A stretch of DNA of 64,000 nt, taken from the NCBI RefSeq assembly GCF_029269835.1, contig NZ_JARJBB010000001.1:434001-498000 (forward strand), written 5' to 3'. Under the pieces are notes generated by a model that worked only from the letters and a program-made list of their open reading frames with translations, ran no database searches and was not told the DNA's origin. Origin of the DNA: Streptomyces tropicalis (GTDB lineage Bacteria > Actinomycetota > Actinomycetes > Streptomycetales > Streptomycetaceae). Positions 16,047 to 27,787 of this stretch are shown piece by piece. A program made the position numbers and the translations under genes. The stretch's first letter is position 1, and each line of letters starts with the position of its first letter.

Positions 16047-16718
16047 TCAGCGCGGGCGGTCGGGGTGACGTATGACGTCCCAAGGCGCGAGATTCCAGGG
16101 GCTGGCCCGGTTCGCCGGGTCCAGCAGGGAGCGCAGATGGGCGTCCGCGACGGCCTGCGGGGCGGGGCGACCGGGCTCGGAGGCACCGCCGCCGGGGCTC
16201 CTGAGGCCGTCCCGCCACACCTTCCGCCCCAGCAGGTAGTGGTCGGCGTATTCCTGCCAGGAGCCGTAGGTCCCCGCGACCGACGGCACGATGTTCTTCA
16301 GGGCCGTCCAGGCGTCGGCCTCGGTGATCAGCCCGGCGGCGAAGCCCCGGCGGGAGATGTCGACGTACAGGGCGGCGTCCCAGGCCAGCGGCGAGACGCC
16401 GAGCAGCCCGTGGGCCCGCGCGCGATAGCCGGTGCGCGCCAGCCAGTCGAGCCGGCCGGCCAGCTCCTGACGGGAGATGATCTCCCACTGGTCGGCCAGC
16501 CAACGCCGGGCGCTGTCGTCGTCGATCCGCCTGAGCGGGTGGAGGGTGGTCCGCGAGGCCTTCGGGCCGCGGCCGACCGGCGCGCTCAACGAGACCATCC
16601 ACAGCTGGTGCAGGGTGAGCGGGACGGGGTACCGGCGACTGGCCCGCGGCCGCCGCCACCGCGCCATGCGAGACAGACCGGGCAGACTCGACAACGTCGA
16701 CACGTTCCACGACCCCAT
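16047..16718 (-). CDS. DUF1266-type protein of unknown function
   Basis: About 223 residues from the ATG at 16718 (or 206 from the ATG at 16667). The C-terminal ~160 residues fit the DUF1266 pattern: WEIISRQELAGRLDWL, AWDAALYVDISRRGFAAGLI, EADAWTALKNIVP, SWQEYADHYLLGRKVW and a closing SPWNLAPWDVI. Highly helical and soluble with no signal peptide. Function is not known. It is the first gene of the recO-uppS run by position, so it may share their promoter. Confidence 0.7.
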   Translation of the reverse strand: MGSWNVSTLSSLPGLSRMARWRRPRASRRYPVPLTLHQLWMVSLSAPVGRGPKASRTTLHPLRRIDDDSARRWLADQWEIISRQELAGRLDWLARTGYRARAHGLLGVSPLAWDAALYVDISRRGFAAGLITEADAWTALKNIVPSVAGTYGSWQEYADHYLLGRKVWRDGLRSPGGGASEPGRPAPQAVADAHLRSLLDPANRASPWNLAPWDVIRHPDRPR

Positions 16719-17041
16719 GCGCCCGCACCCTACGGCAGGAGCGCGCGCCCGTGCCCATGAGATCTTCGAGGAACCTTCACCCCGGCTGCGCAGGTCGGCG
16801 TACGGGGTGGACCGCGGCCTCCAGTGGATCCGGGGCCGCGGCCCCGGCGACCGGCCACGGCGGACCCGCAGACCCCGCCGGCGCCGGAAAAGACGGAGCA
16901 CGTGGGCAAGCACCTGGCGGCTCCCGGGCTGCTCCGGAGAACAGCGGACGCCGGCCTGCCCCTTCCGGAGCCCCCGCCGCTCCCCCGAGGCGCCTGAGAC
17001 GCGCCCACCATGCCGTCACCGGAGCCGGATACCCGGACCGG
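16719..17041. other. 323 bp without a recognised gene
   Basis: This gap lies between the divergent starts of the DUF1266-type gene and a small membrane ORF. I see no RNA gene, terminator or convincing operator; it must hold the two promoters. Confidence 0.5.
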
Positions 17042-17266
17042 ATGAAGCCGCCGAAGGCGTGGAAGCTGCTGTCGACACTGCTGTTCTGCTACGCCGTCCG
17101 TGTGCTGGTGTTCCGGTTCGGACGCAACGGGACGCCGTGGGACCGCGCATTCCCGTTCGCGTCGGCCGGGGCGCCGCTCCTGCTGGTGCCGGGCCGGCTC
17201 CGGGACGAACGCAACGCCAGTGCTCGCGAGGCGGGCAGGCGGTTGCGGGAGAGGTGCCGGCACTGA
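17042..17266 (+). CDS. Small putative membrane protein, 74 aa
   Basis: 74 residues from an ATG at 17042, with one hydrophobic segment (WKLLSTLLFCYAVRVLVF) near residues 7-24, a second weaker one (FASAGAPLLLVPG) near 40-52, and a charged Arg-rich tail. Codon third positions are G/C-rich as in neighbouring genes. No family recognised. It converges on the TerB-like gene. It may be a chance frame, since long open frames are frequent in DNA of this composition. Confidence 0.35.
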   Translation: MKPPKAWKLLSTLLFCYAVRVLVFRFGRNGTPWDRAFPFASAGAPLLLVPGRLRDERNASAREAGRRLRERCRH

Positions 17267-17303
17267 CCCACAGCCCGGAGGGCGTGGCCGTGCGCGGACC
17301 GCG

Positions 17304-17999
17304 TCAGGACGGCGTCCGCGCCGCCGCGAGCAGTCGGCCGACGTCGTCCGCGCAGATGGTCAGCGCCGCGCCGACCGTGGCCAGGACGTCCCGCTCGGCG
17401 GGGGTGTACGGGCCGTCGGCCAGGGCGATGCGGGCGCCCTGGAGCAGGACCGACTCGCGGCCCGCGGGGGCGAGGTGCGGGGCCAGCGGGTCGAGCGCCT
17501 CGTGCAGCTCTATGTTCAGCCCCGGGCCGCACGGCCGCTCGTGGACCCGCCCGGTGTCCGCGGCCACCGCCTCGACCAGGGTGGCCAGTTGTTCCTCGGT
17601 GCAGTCGTCGAACCCGGCGGCGCGCACCGCGGTGGCGGCGGCCTCCAGTGCCGGGCGCGCACAGGTGCCGCCCGCGGACAGGACGGCGAGGGCGACGGTG
17701 TGCACGGCGTCCCGGAGCATCGCGGAGAAGCGCAGGGTGGTCGGATGGTCCAGGACCTCGGTGCCGTAGCGGCTCCGGCAGTCGGCGCACTCGACGACGG
17801 GCCCGGCCGCACCGCGCGGCAGCAGGGGCACGCCGAGGACGGTGAAGCGCCGGCGTCCGCTGAGCCGCTGGTAGTTGCGGTCGCCGCCGCAGCCCGGGCA
17901 GTAGAACTCGCCGTCGCCGACGGCCGACCACGCGGTCCGGACGCCCAGCACGCACGCGTGCCGGGCCGCATGGCCGTCTCGTCCCCGTCCAGGCAGCAC
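17304..17999 (-). CDS. TerB-like protein with an N-terminal zinc ribbon
   Basis: 231 residues from a GTG at 17999 that has GGAGGT five bases upstream; the frame is open further upstream but lacks such a site. The N-terminal ~75 residues contain two Cys pairs (FYCPGCGG and VECADCRSRYG) forming a zinc ribbon. The C-terminal ~140 residues are helical and resemble the TerB/DjlA-type tellurite-resistance domain (ADGPYTPAERDVLATVGAAL). The domain is widespread, and a real role in tellurite resistance is not implied. Stand-alone gene. Confidence 0.7.
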   Translation of the reverse strand: MLPGRGRDGHAARHACVLGVRTAWSAVGDGEFYCPGCGGDRNYQRLSGRRRFTVLGVPLLPRGAAGPVVECADCRSRYGTEVLDHPTTLRFSAMLRDAVHTVALAVLSAGGTCARPALEAAATAVRAAGFDDCTEEQLATLVEAVAADTGRVHERPCGPGLNIELHEALDPLAPHLAPAGRESVLLQGARIALADGPYTPAERDVLATVGAALTICADDVGRLLAAARTPS

Positions 18000-18128
18000 G
18001 TCGCACCTCCGTAGCCCCACGGCTTCATCGCCGCGCTGGCGTGATGTTAGCCACATCGGTGAGGCGGAGTCAGCACCTCGGACGAGACCTTTCCGTGACC
18101 TCCACGCATCCGTGGCCGAGATACGACG

Positions 18129-18162
18129 GGGCCCCGGCCGCCACTGCGGGCGGCCGGGGCCC
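18129..18162 (-). terminator. Terminator of leuA
   Basis: GGGCCCCGGCCGCC (18129-18142) pairs perfectly with GGCGGCCGGGGCCC (18149-18162), loop 6 nt, 22 bp downstream of the leuA stop codon. Confidence 0.8.
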
Positions 18163-18183
18163 TGAAACCACTGATCAGAGTGG

Positions 18184-20051
<1,868 letters not shown>

Positions 20052-20264
20052 GATGCTCCGCAGCCTAGCCGAGCCGCCCCGGACGGGCGGGCCCGTCCCA
20101 GTATGCGAAACCAAGGGGATGAATGGGACTAAAGGTGCGCCATGCCACACGGGATCCGGCCCCCTACCATTCCGTCACGGAACGTCACCCTGAGTGCCCC
20201 GATATTTCACCAATCAAGGTTGCGGGTAGTGACAGACCGGTCACCGAGTGCAAGGGTGCCGGGC

Positions 20265-21335
20265 ATGACGACCCACGGGGGCTTCGAGCCCGTCTTCTGC
20301 ACGATCGTGCCGCCCCACGTCCTCGACCGCCTCGCCCGGCACGGGGACTCCGCGCTCGCCGGCCCGGCCCGCCGCACCCTGGAGCGCGACGCCTACGAGC
20401 GCACCCACCGCCGGCTGACCACCGTCGTCGGGGCGCCCTCCGTCGCCGCGCCCGCGGGCAGGCAGCCCGCGCAGCCGCACCGCACCGTCTACGACGCGGC
20501 CCACGGCACCGACCTGCCCGGCACGAAGGTCCGCGCCGAGGGCCAGGGCGCCGTCCAGGACGCCACCGTCAACCGCGCCTACGCCGGCCTCGGCGCCACC
20601 TTCGAGCTGTACCTCACCGCGTACGGCCGCGACTCCATCGACGGCAGCGGGCTGCCCCTGGACGCGACGGTCCACTACGACGAGAAGTACAACAACGCCT
20701 TCTGGAACGGCGAGCAGATGGTGTTCGGCGACGGCGACGGCGAGATCTTCCTCGACTTCACCATCCCGGTCGACGTCATCGGCCACGAGCTGACCCACGG
20801 CGTCACCCAGCACACCGCCAACCTGGACTACTTCGGCCAGTCCGGCGCCCTCAACGAGTCGCTCTCGGACGTCTTCGGCTCGCTGATCAAGCAGTACACG
20901 CTCCACCAGAGCGCGACCGACGCCGACTGGCTGATCGGCGCCGGGCTGCTCGCCCCGCGGGTCACCGGCACCGCGCTGCGCTCGATGAGGGCGCCCGGCA
21001 CGGCCTACGACGACGACGTCCTCGGCAAGGACCCGCAGCCCGCGAGCATGGACGGCTACGTCCGCACCGGCAGCGACAACGGCGGTGTGCACATCAACTC
21101 CGGCATCCCCAACCACGCCTTCTACCTGGCGGCCACCGCCCTCGGCGGCAACGCCTGGGAGCGGGCCGGCCAGGTCTGGTACGACGTGCTGACCGGCGGC
21201 GCGCTGCAACAGGACGCGCAGTTCGCGGACTTCGCGACCCTCACCGTGAAGGCGGCGCGCGAGCGGTACGGCGCGGGCGACGAACTCCAGGCCGTGCAGA
21301 AGGCGTGGGAGGAGGTCGGGGTGCGGACACTGTAG
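20265..21335 (+). CDS. Protealysin-like M4 metalloprotease
   Basis: 356 residues from the ATG at 20265 (TTHGGFEPVF). Zinc ligands are His174 and His178 in HELTH, and Glu198 in NESLSD, 20 residues later as in thermolysin. There is no signal peptide. The ~60-residue N-terminal extension contains IVPPHVLDRLA, the PPxxL motif of the short precursor of protealysin-type enzymes, so it is probably made as a self-cleaving proenzyme that stays in the cytosol or leaves by a non-classical route. Codon use is normal for the genome. The next gene, 21 bp on, encodes its emfourin-type inhibitor. Confidence 0.9.
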   Translation: MTTHGGFEPVFCTIVPPHVLDRLARHGDSALAGPARRTLERDAYERTHRRLTTVVGAPSVAAPAGRQPAQPHRTVYDAAHGTDLPGTKVRAEGQGAVQDATVNRAYAGLGATFELYLTAYGRDSIDGSGLPLDATVHYDEKYNNAFWNGEQMVFGDGDGEIFLDFTIPVDVIGHELTHGVTQHTANLDYFGQSGALNESLSDVFGSLIKQYTLHQSATDADWLIGAGLLAPRVTGTALRSMRAPGTAYDDDVLGKDPQPASMDGYVRTGSDNGGVHINSGIPNHAFYLAATALGGNAWERAGQVWYDVLTGGALQQDAQFADFATLTVKAARERYGAGDELQAVQKAWEEVGVRTL

Positions 21336-21356
21336 ATCCGTACTAGACACGGACCC

Positions 21357-21623
21357 ATGCGAATTCGAGTGAGGCGCAGTGGAGGGTTCGCGGGCATCGA
21401 GCGCCAGGCCGAGGTGGACACCTCCGGCCTGGCCGACGCCCCCGAGTGGCAGGCCCTGGCCGAGCGGGCACTGGCCGCCGGCCGGGACACGCCCCCCGAG
21501 GGGGTTCCCGACGGCTTCCGGTACGAGATCACCGTGGACGGCCGGACCGTCCACGCGGCCGACCCCCGGCTCACCGGGGACCAGCGCGAACTGATCACCA
21601 GGGTGCTCAAGGAGGGTGCGTAG
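21357..21623 (+). CDS. Emfourin-type protealysin inhibitor
   Basis: 88 residues, small and acidic-to-neutral, beginning MRIRVRRSGGFAGIERQAEVD, with a central helix (DAPEWQALAERALAA) and ending in FRYEITVDG and LTGDQRELITRVLK. The start pattern (xRRSGGFAG) and position directly after a protealysin-like gene match emfourin, the proteinaceous slow-tight inhibitor of M4 enzymes first seen in Serratia. It presumably keeps the protease silent inside the cell. No strong ribosome binding site is visible, so it may depend on translation of the protease gene. Confidence 0.82.
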   Translation: MRIRVRRSGGFAGIERQAEVDTSGLADAPEWQALAERALAAGRDTPPEGVPDGFRYEITVDGRTVHAADPRLTGDQRELITRVLKEGA

Positions 21624-21694
21624 GCGCGGAGGAACAACTCCGTTGTGATGCATGGACGTTGACTTCCGTTACCGCCGGTACGGATGATCCGCGC

Positions 21695-22999
21695 ATGGCG
21701 ACGAAACCGATGCCCCGCTTCCCGGCCGGCTTCCTGTGGGGCGTGTCGACCTCGGCCCACCAGATCGAGGGCGCGGCGGACCGGCGCGCGCCCTCGGTGT
21801 GGGACGAGTTCACGGCCGAACCGGGCCGGGTGAAGGACGGCTCGACCGCGGCGGTGGCCTGCGACCACTACCACCGGTACGGCGAGGACGTGGCGCTGCT
21901 GGCCGGCCTCGGCGTGAACGCGTACCGGTTCTCCGTCTCCTGGCCCCGGGTGAACTCCCCCGGCGGCCTGGACTTCTACGACCGGCTGGTGGACGAGCTG
22001 GGCGCGGCCGGCGTGCGCCCGGTGCCGACGCTGTTCCACTGGGACCTGCCGGCCGGGCTGGACTGGCTGGAGCGGGACACCGCGGCCCGGTTCGCGGACC
22101 ACGTGGCCGTGGTGGCCGAGCGCCTCGGCGACCGGGTGCCGACCTGGATCACCCTCAACGAGCCCGCCGAGCACACCCTGCTGGGCCATGCGCTGGGCGT
22201 GCACGCGCCCGGCAGGCGGCTGCTGTTCGACGCGCTGCCGGTGGCCCACCACCAGCTCCTCGCCCACGGCCTGGCGGTCCGGGCGCTGCGCGCGGCCGGC
22301 GCCACCGACGTGGGCATCGCCAACTCGCACGGCCCGACCTGGCCCGCCTCCACCGCCCCCGCCGACCTGGCGGCGGCCGACTTCTACGACACCCTGCTGA
22401 ACCGCCTGTTCTGCGAGCCGCTGCTGCTCGGCAGCTACCCGTCCGGGCTCGGCGCGCTGATGCCCGGGGACGTCGAGGCCGACCTCAAGGTGATCGCCGA
22501 GCCGCTCGACTGGTACGGCGTCAACTACTACGCGCCCACCCGGGTCGGTGCCCCGCAGGGCACGCAGAGCAGCTTCGGCGGGGTGACCCTGCCGGCGGAG
22601 CTGCCCTTCTCGCTGCACGAGATCGAGGACCGCCCGGTCACCGACTTCGGCTGGCCCGTGGTCCCGGAGGGGCTGACCGAGCTGCTCACCGGCTTCCGGG
22701 ACCGCTACGGCGAGCGGCTGCCGCCCGTGGTCGTCACCGAGAACGGCTGCTCGTACGAGGGCGTCGACGACCAGGAGCGCATCGCCTACCTCGACGGCCA
22801 TCTGCGCGCGCTGCACCGGGCGCTGGAGGCGGGCGTGGACGTGCGCGGCTACTTCGTGTGGTCGCTGCTCGACAACTTCGAGTGGGCGGAGGGCTACGCG
22901 CGCCGCTTCGGCCTCGTGCACGTCGACTTCGCGACGCTGGAGCGGACCCCGAAGGCGTCGTACGCGTGGTTCCGGGACGTCCTGCGGGCCCAGGGGTGA
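21695..22999 (+). CDS. GH1 beta-glucosidase
   Basis: 434 residues from the ATG at 21695, a normal length for family GH1. FPAGFLWGVSTSAHQIEGA opens the barrel. Acid/base Glu156 is in TLNEPAE and nucleophile Glu349 in VTENGCS. The closing YFVWSLLDNFEWAEGY is also family-typical. It hydrolyses beta-glucosides such as cellobiose or aryl glucosides in the cytosol, since no signal peptide is present. Its stop codon overlaps the start of an MFS transporter gene (GTGA), so import and hydrolysis are coupled. Confidence 0.93.
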   Translation: MATKPMPRFPAGFLWGVSTSAHQIEGAADRRAPSVWDEFTAEPGRVKDGSTAAVACDHYHRYGEDVALLAGLGVNAYRFSVSWPRVNSPGGLDFYDRLVDELGAAGVRPVPTLFHWDLPAGLDWLERDTAARFADHVAVVAERLGDRVPTWITLNEPAEHTLLGHALGVHAPGRRLLFDALPVAHHQLLAHGLAVRALRAAGATDVGIANSHGPTWPASTAPADLAAADFYDTLLNRLFCEPLLLGSYPSGLGALMPGDVEADLKVIAEPLDWYGVNYYAPTRVGAPQGTQSSFGGVTLPAELPFSLHEIEDRPVTDFGWPVVPEGLTELLTGFRDRYGERLPPVVVTENGCSYEGVDDQERIAYLDGHLRALHRALEAGVDVRGYFVWSLLDNFEWAEGYARRFGLVHVDFATLERTPKASYAWFRDVLRAQG

Positions 23000-24279
23000 C
23001 CTCGGCCGGGGCCGAACCGGCCCCGCCCGTCCGGCCGGTCGCGCCGGCCGCGCTCGCCGAGCCCGTGGCACCGGTCGGCCGGGGCTGGACGGCCGCACTG
23101 GCGCTGGCCAACGGGGCGATCTGGGTCGGCTGGTACGGCCCGCTGCAGATCCTCCTGGCCCGGCAGGCGGGCGACTTCGCCCCCGGCACGGGAATGCAGA
23201 AGGAGGCACTGCTGGCCTGGGTGACGGCCGCGGGCGCGGCGGTGTCGCTGGTGGCGAACCCGTTCTTCGGGGCGCTGTCGGACCGCACGACGGCCCGCTG
23301 CGGCCGCCGCACCCCGTGGATCGCGGCCGGCACGGCCGGCGGCGCACTGTCGCTGCTGCTGCTCGCGGGCGCACGCGGGCCGGTGACGATGGCGGCCGGC
23401 TGGTGCCTGGTACAGCTGACGCTGAACGCCGCCTTCGCGGCGGTGACGGCGGCGGTGCCGGACCGGGTGCCGCGGAGCCGGCGGGGCGCGGTGGGCGGCT
23501 GGCTTGGGGCGGCGCAGCTGCTCGGGGTGGTCGGCGGCACGGGCCTGGCGACCCTGGCCGGCGGGGTGGCGGCCGGGTACGCGGCGTGCGCGGTCTTCAC
23601 GGTGGCGGGCGTGCTGCCGTACCTGCTGCTCCACCGGGACCTGCGGCTGGCGGCGGCGGACCGGCCCGCGTGGTCCTGGCGCGGCTTCCTCGCCGGGTTC
23701 CTGCTCTCCCCGCGTCGTCATCCGGACCTGGCCTGGGCGTGGCTGACCCGCTTCCTGGTCAACCTGAGCAATGCGCTGGTCCTGCTCTACCTGCTGTACT
23801 ACCTGCGGGACCGGATCCGCTACGGCGACCCGGGCCGCGGGGTGCTGGTGCTCACCGCGGTGAACGGCGCCACGCTGCTGGCGACGGTGGTGGCCGGGGG
23901 CGTCTGGTCGGACCGGGTGGGCCGCCGCAAGCCGTTCGTGGTCGCCTCGGGCGTGCTGATGGCGGCCGCGACGGCGGCCCTGGCCGTGTGGCCGACGTGG
24001 CCCGGGGCCGTGGTGGCCGCGGCCGTGCTGGGCGTCGGCTTCGGGGTGTTCACGTCCGTCGACTTCGCGCTGATGACGGACGTCCTGCCGGCGGCCCCGG
24101 ACCGCGGCAAGGACCTCGGCGTGATCAACGTGGCCAACGCCCTGCCACAGGTCGCGGCGCCCGCGCTGGCCGCGCCGGTGGTGACCCACCTCGGCGGCTA
24201 CCGCGTGCTGTACCTGCTGGCGGCGGCCGCCGCAGTGGCCGGGGCACTGCTGGTGGGCCGGATCCGGGGAGTGGACTGA
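22996..24279 (+). CDS. MFS sugar transporter coupled to GH1
   Basis: 427 residues with about 12 hydrophobic segments. The GTG at 22996 overlaps the beta-glucosidase stop by four bases. The first ~35 residues are Pro/Ala-rich and cytosolic. The central part has NPFFGALSDRTTARCGRRTPW and GVWSDRVGRRKPF, the duplicated loop 2-3/8-9 motifs seen in glycoside-cation symporter-like members. Given its partner, import of a beta-glucoside is likely (inference). It ends at a bulged hairpin shared with era. Confidence 0.85.
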   Translation: MTSAGAEPAPPVRPVAPAALAEPVAPVGRGWTAALALANGAIWVGWYGPLQILLARQAGDFAPGTGMQKEALLAWVTAAGAAVSLVANPFFGALSDRTTARCGRRTPWIAAGTAGGALSLLLLAGARGPVTMAAGWCLVQLTLNAAFAAVTAAVPDRVPRSRRGAVGGWLGAAQLLGVVGGTGLATLAGGVAAGYAACAVFTVAGVLPYLLLHRDLRLAAADRPAWSWRGFLAGFLLSPRRHPDLAWAWLTRFLVNLSNALVLLYLLYYLRDRIRYGDPGRGVLVLTAVNGATLLATVVAGGVWSDRVGRRKPFVVASGVLMAAATAALAVWPTWPGAVVAAAVLGVGFGVFTSVDFALMTDVLPAAPDRGKDLGVINVANALPQVAAPALAAPVVTHLGGYRVLYLLAAAAAVAGALLVGRIRGVD

Positions 24280-24288
24280 GCCCCGGTT

Positions 24289-24323
24289 CCGCCCCGCGTG
24301 CGGGTCGCGCACGGCCGGGGCGG
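24289..24323. terminator. Hairpin between convergent MFS and era
   Basis: CCGCCCCG-CGTGCG (24289-24302) pairs with CGCACG-(GC bulge)-CGGGGCGG (24308-24323), 14 bp with a 2-nt bulge, in the gap between the two genes' stops. Confidence 0.65.
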
Positions 24324-24358
24324 GGGCCGGAGAGGGCGGGGGCTGGAGGCGTCGGGGG

Positions 24359-25312
24359 CTAGAAGCCCAGCCGGCGCAGCTGCTTGGGGTCCCGCTGCCA
24401 GTCCTTGGCCACCTTCACGTGCAGGTCCAGGAAGACCGGCGTGCCCAGCAGCGCCTCGATCTGCCGGCGGGACTTGATGCCGACGTCCTTGAGCCGCTTC
24501 CCCTTGGGGCCGATGATGATGCCCTTCTGGCTGGGCCGCTCGATGAACACGTTGGCGTGGATGTCGAGCAGCGGCTTGTCCGCGGGGCGGTCCTCGCGGG
24601 GCAGCATCTCCTCGACCACCACCGCGATCGAGTGCGGCAGCTCGTCCCGCACGCCCTCCAGCGCCGCCTCCCGGATCAGCTCGGCCACCATGACCTGCTC
24701 GGGCTCGTCCGTCAGGTCGCCCTCGGGGTAGAGCGCGGGCCCCTCGGGCATCAGCGGGATCAGCAGGTCCGCCAGCAGGTCCACCTGCTGGTTCGCGGTC
24801 GCCGACACCGGCACGATCTCCGCCCAGGTGATCCCGAGTTCCTGGCCGAGCTGGTCGATGGCGATGAGCTGCTCGGCGAGCGTCTTGGAGTCCACCAGGT
24901 CGGTCTTCGTGACGATGGCGACCTTGGGCGTCTTCCTGATCCCGGCGAGCTCCTTGGCGATGAAGCGGTCACCGGGGCCGATCTTCTGGTCGGCGGGCAG
25001 GCAGAAGCCGATCACGTCGACCTCCGCCCATGTGGCGCGGACCACGTCGTTGAGCCGCTCGCCGAGCAGGGTGCGCGGCTTGTGCAGGCCCGGGGTGTCC
25101 ACCAGGATCAGCTGCGCTTCGGGCCGGTGCACGATGCCGCGCACGGTGTGCCGCGTGGTCTGGGGGCGGTTGGAGGTGATGGCCACCTTCTGCCCGACCA
25201 GAGCGTTCGTGAGGGTGGACTTGCCCGCGTTGGGGCGGCCCACGAAGCAGGCGAAGCCGGCCCGGTGGACAGCCTCGGCGGGCTGCTCGGATGACTGGGT
25301 ACGAACGCTCAT
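24359..25312 (-). CDS. era: GTPase Era
   Basis: 317 residues from the ATG at 25312 (SVRTQSSEQ); an ATG nine bases upstream is possible. G1 is VGRPNAGKS, the switch region has QTTRHTVRG, G3 is DTPGLHKP, G4 is TKTD and G5 SATAN. The C-terminal KH domain contains FIERPSQKGIIIGPKGKRLKDVG. Era binds the 3' end of 16S rRNA and helps mature the small subunit. It is normally near ybeY in actinomycetes; here a ~6.5-kb stretch of other genes separates them. Confidence 0.97.
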   Translation of the reverse strand: MSVRTQSSEQPAEAVHRAGFACFVGRPNAGKSTLTNALVGQKVAITSNRPQTTRHTVRGIVHRPEAQLILVDTPGLHKPRTLLGERLNDVVRATWAEVDVIGFCLPADQKIGPGDRFIAKELAGIRKTPKVAIVTKTDLVDSKTLAEQLIAIDQLGQELGITWAEIVPVSATANQQVDLLADLLIPLMPEGPALYPEGDLTDEPEQVMVAELIREAALEGVRDELPHSIAVVVEEMLPREDRPADKPLLDIHANVFIERPSQKGIIIGPKGKRLKDVGIKSRRQIEALLGTPVFLDLHVKVAKDWQRDPKQLRRLGF

Positions 25313-25385
25313 GGCGCCCATTGTCCCTGATCCCCGGGGCCCCGCCGCACCGCCTGCCCCGCACCCCTGCCACCGTGAGGTTCCG

Positions 25386-25441
25386 GTAACCCACCGGCAA
25401 CACGAAACGTCACGGAAACACGTCCGTACGCGACAGGAAAC
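25386..25441 (+). promoter_or_regulatory. Candidate GlnR-binding half sites before amtB
   Basis: Half sites resembling the Streptomyces GlnR consensus (GTnAC/GAAAC with 6-bp gaps) occur at GTAAC 25386, GCAAC 25397, GAAAC 25404, GTCAC 25409, GAAAC 25415, GTACG 25426 and GAAAC 25437. Steps of 11 bp link 25386-25397 and 25404-25415-25426-25437. GlnR controls amtB in Streptomyces, so nitrogen regulation is expected here. The exact boxes need footprinting. Confidence 0.6.
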
Positions 25442-25453
25442 GCCGGCCGGTGA

Positions 25454-27181
<1,728 letters not shown>

Positions 27182-27205
27182 CCACCCGCCGCACGGGCCT
27201 CTCGC

Positions 27206-27254
27206 CCCGCCCGCCTACCCGTCCGTCCGGCGGACGGACGGGTAGGCGGGCGGG
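27206..27254 (+). terminator. 24-bp perfect hairpin behind glnK
   Basis: 27206-27229 is exactly complementary to 27231-27254 with one base at the centre, so the real loop is four or five bases. The longest perfect stem in the window; terminates amtB-glnK. Confidence 0.85.
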
Positions 27255-27264
27255 CGGAGTCCTG

Positions 27265-27340
27265 GGGCGTGTCCGCAACGTCGCGTCGTTCGCCCGCAGG
27301 GCGGGCGTCGCGACACGGACGGGACTGTGCGGACCCGCCC
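27265..27340. repeat. Short MITE-like element, copy 2 (76 bp)
   Basis: GGGCGTGTCCGCA (27265-27277) and TGCGGACCCGCCC (27328-27340) are inverted, 12 of 13 complementary. Between them are CGTCGCGTCGTTCGCCCGC and GCGGGCGTCGCGAC, which fold on themselves. The same interior occurs in copy 1 at 6871-7009. The right end overlaps the TAG stop of the deaminase-like gene. It encodes nothing, and I see no clean target-site duplication. Confidence 0.75.
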
Positions 27341-27702
27341 TAGGCCTGCGGGACCGCGGGGACGGTCTGCCGCACCGTGCCGTCGGGGCCGGCCAGCAGC
27401 ACCGGGGTGCCCGCGCCGCCCAGGTCGCCCACCGCGGCCAGGTCCTCGGGGGCGACGGCACCGGCCTCGCTGACCACGGCCGCCGCCTCCAGCGAGGTCG
27501 CCCCGGACGCCACCGCCATCGCGACCGCCGTCCGCAGCGCGCTCAGCTCCAGCGACGCCAGCCGCACCGACCCGGCGACATAGGTGCGCCCGGTGTCGTC
27601 GCGCACGGCCGCGCCCTCCGGCACACCGTTGCGGGCCCGTGCCGAGCGGGCCAGAGTGACGATCTTGCGGTCCTCGGGGTCGAGCCCGTTGCTGTCGGTC
27701 AT
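27340..27702 (-). CDS. Cytidine-deaminase-like protein without an active site
   Basis: 120 residues from the ATG at 27702. The fold pattern is that of cytidine deaminases: DRKIVTLARSARARNGVPEGAAV, then GRTYVAGSVRLASLELSALRTAVAMAVASG. The usual zinc/catalytic (H/C)AE segment is replaced by SALR, and the PCxxC zinc motif near the C-terminus is absent (DLGGAGTPVLLAGPDG instead). It is therefore probably a structural homologue with another role. It sits between the CBS-protein cluster and era as in other streptomycetes. Its TAG stop lies at the edge of the 27265-27340 repeat. Confidence 0.75.
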   Translation of the reverse strand: MTDSNGLDPEDRKIVTLARSARARNGVPEGAAVRDDTGRTYVAGSVRLASLELSALRTAVAMAVASGATSLEAAAVVSEAGAVAPEDLAAVGDLGGAGTPVLLAGPDGTVRQTVPAVPQA

Positions 27703-27787
27703 GCCCCGAGCATACGGAGCCGCCCCGGCGTCCGGGCCGCTCACCCCGCCTCCCGGGACGCCCGCCCCGCCGCCCGCCGGACCCCGG

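Noticed and set aside
20160..20264. GTCAC-GGAAC-GTCAC before the protease gene as a GlnR site
   Set aside because: It has 5-bp spacing and lacks the GAAAC partner; the protease has no nitrogen link.
21634..21646. ACAAC-TCC-GTTGT before the GH1 gene
   Set aside because: Five-base arms are expected by chance at this scale.
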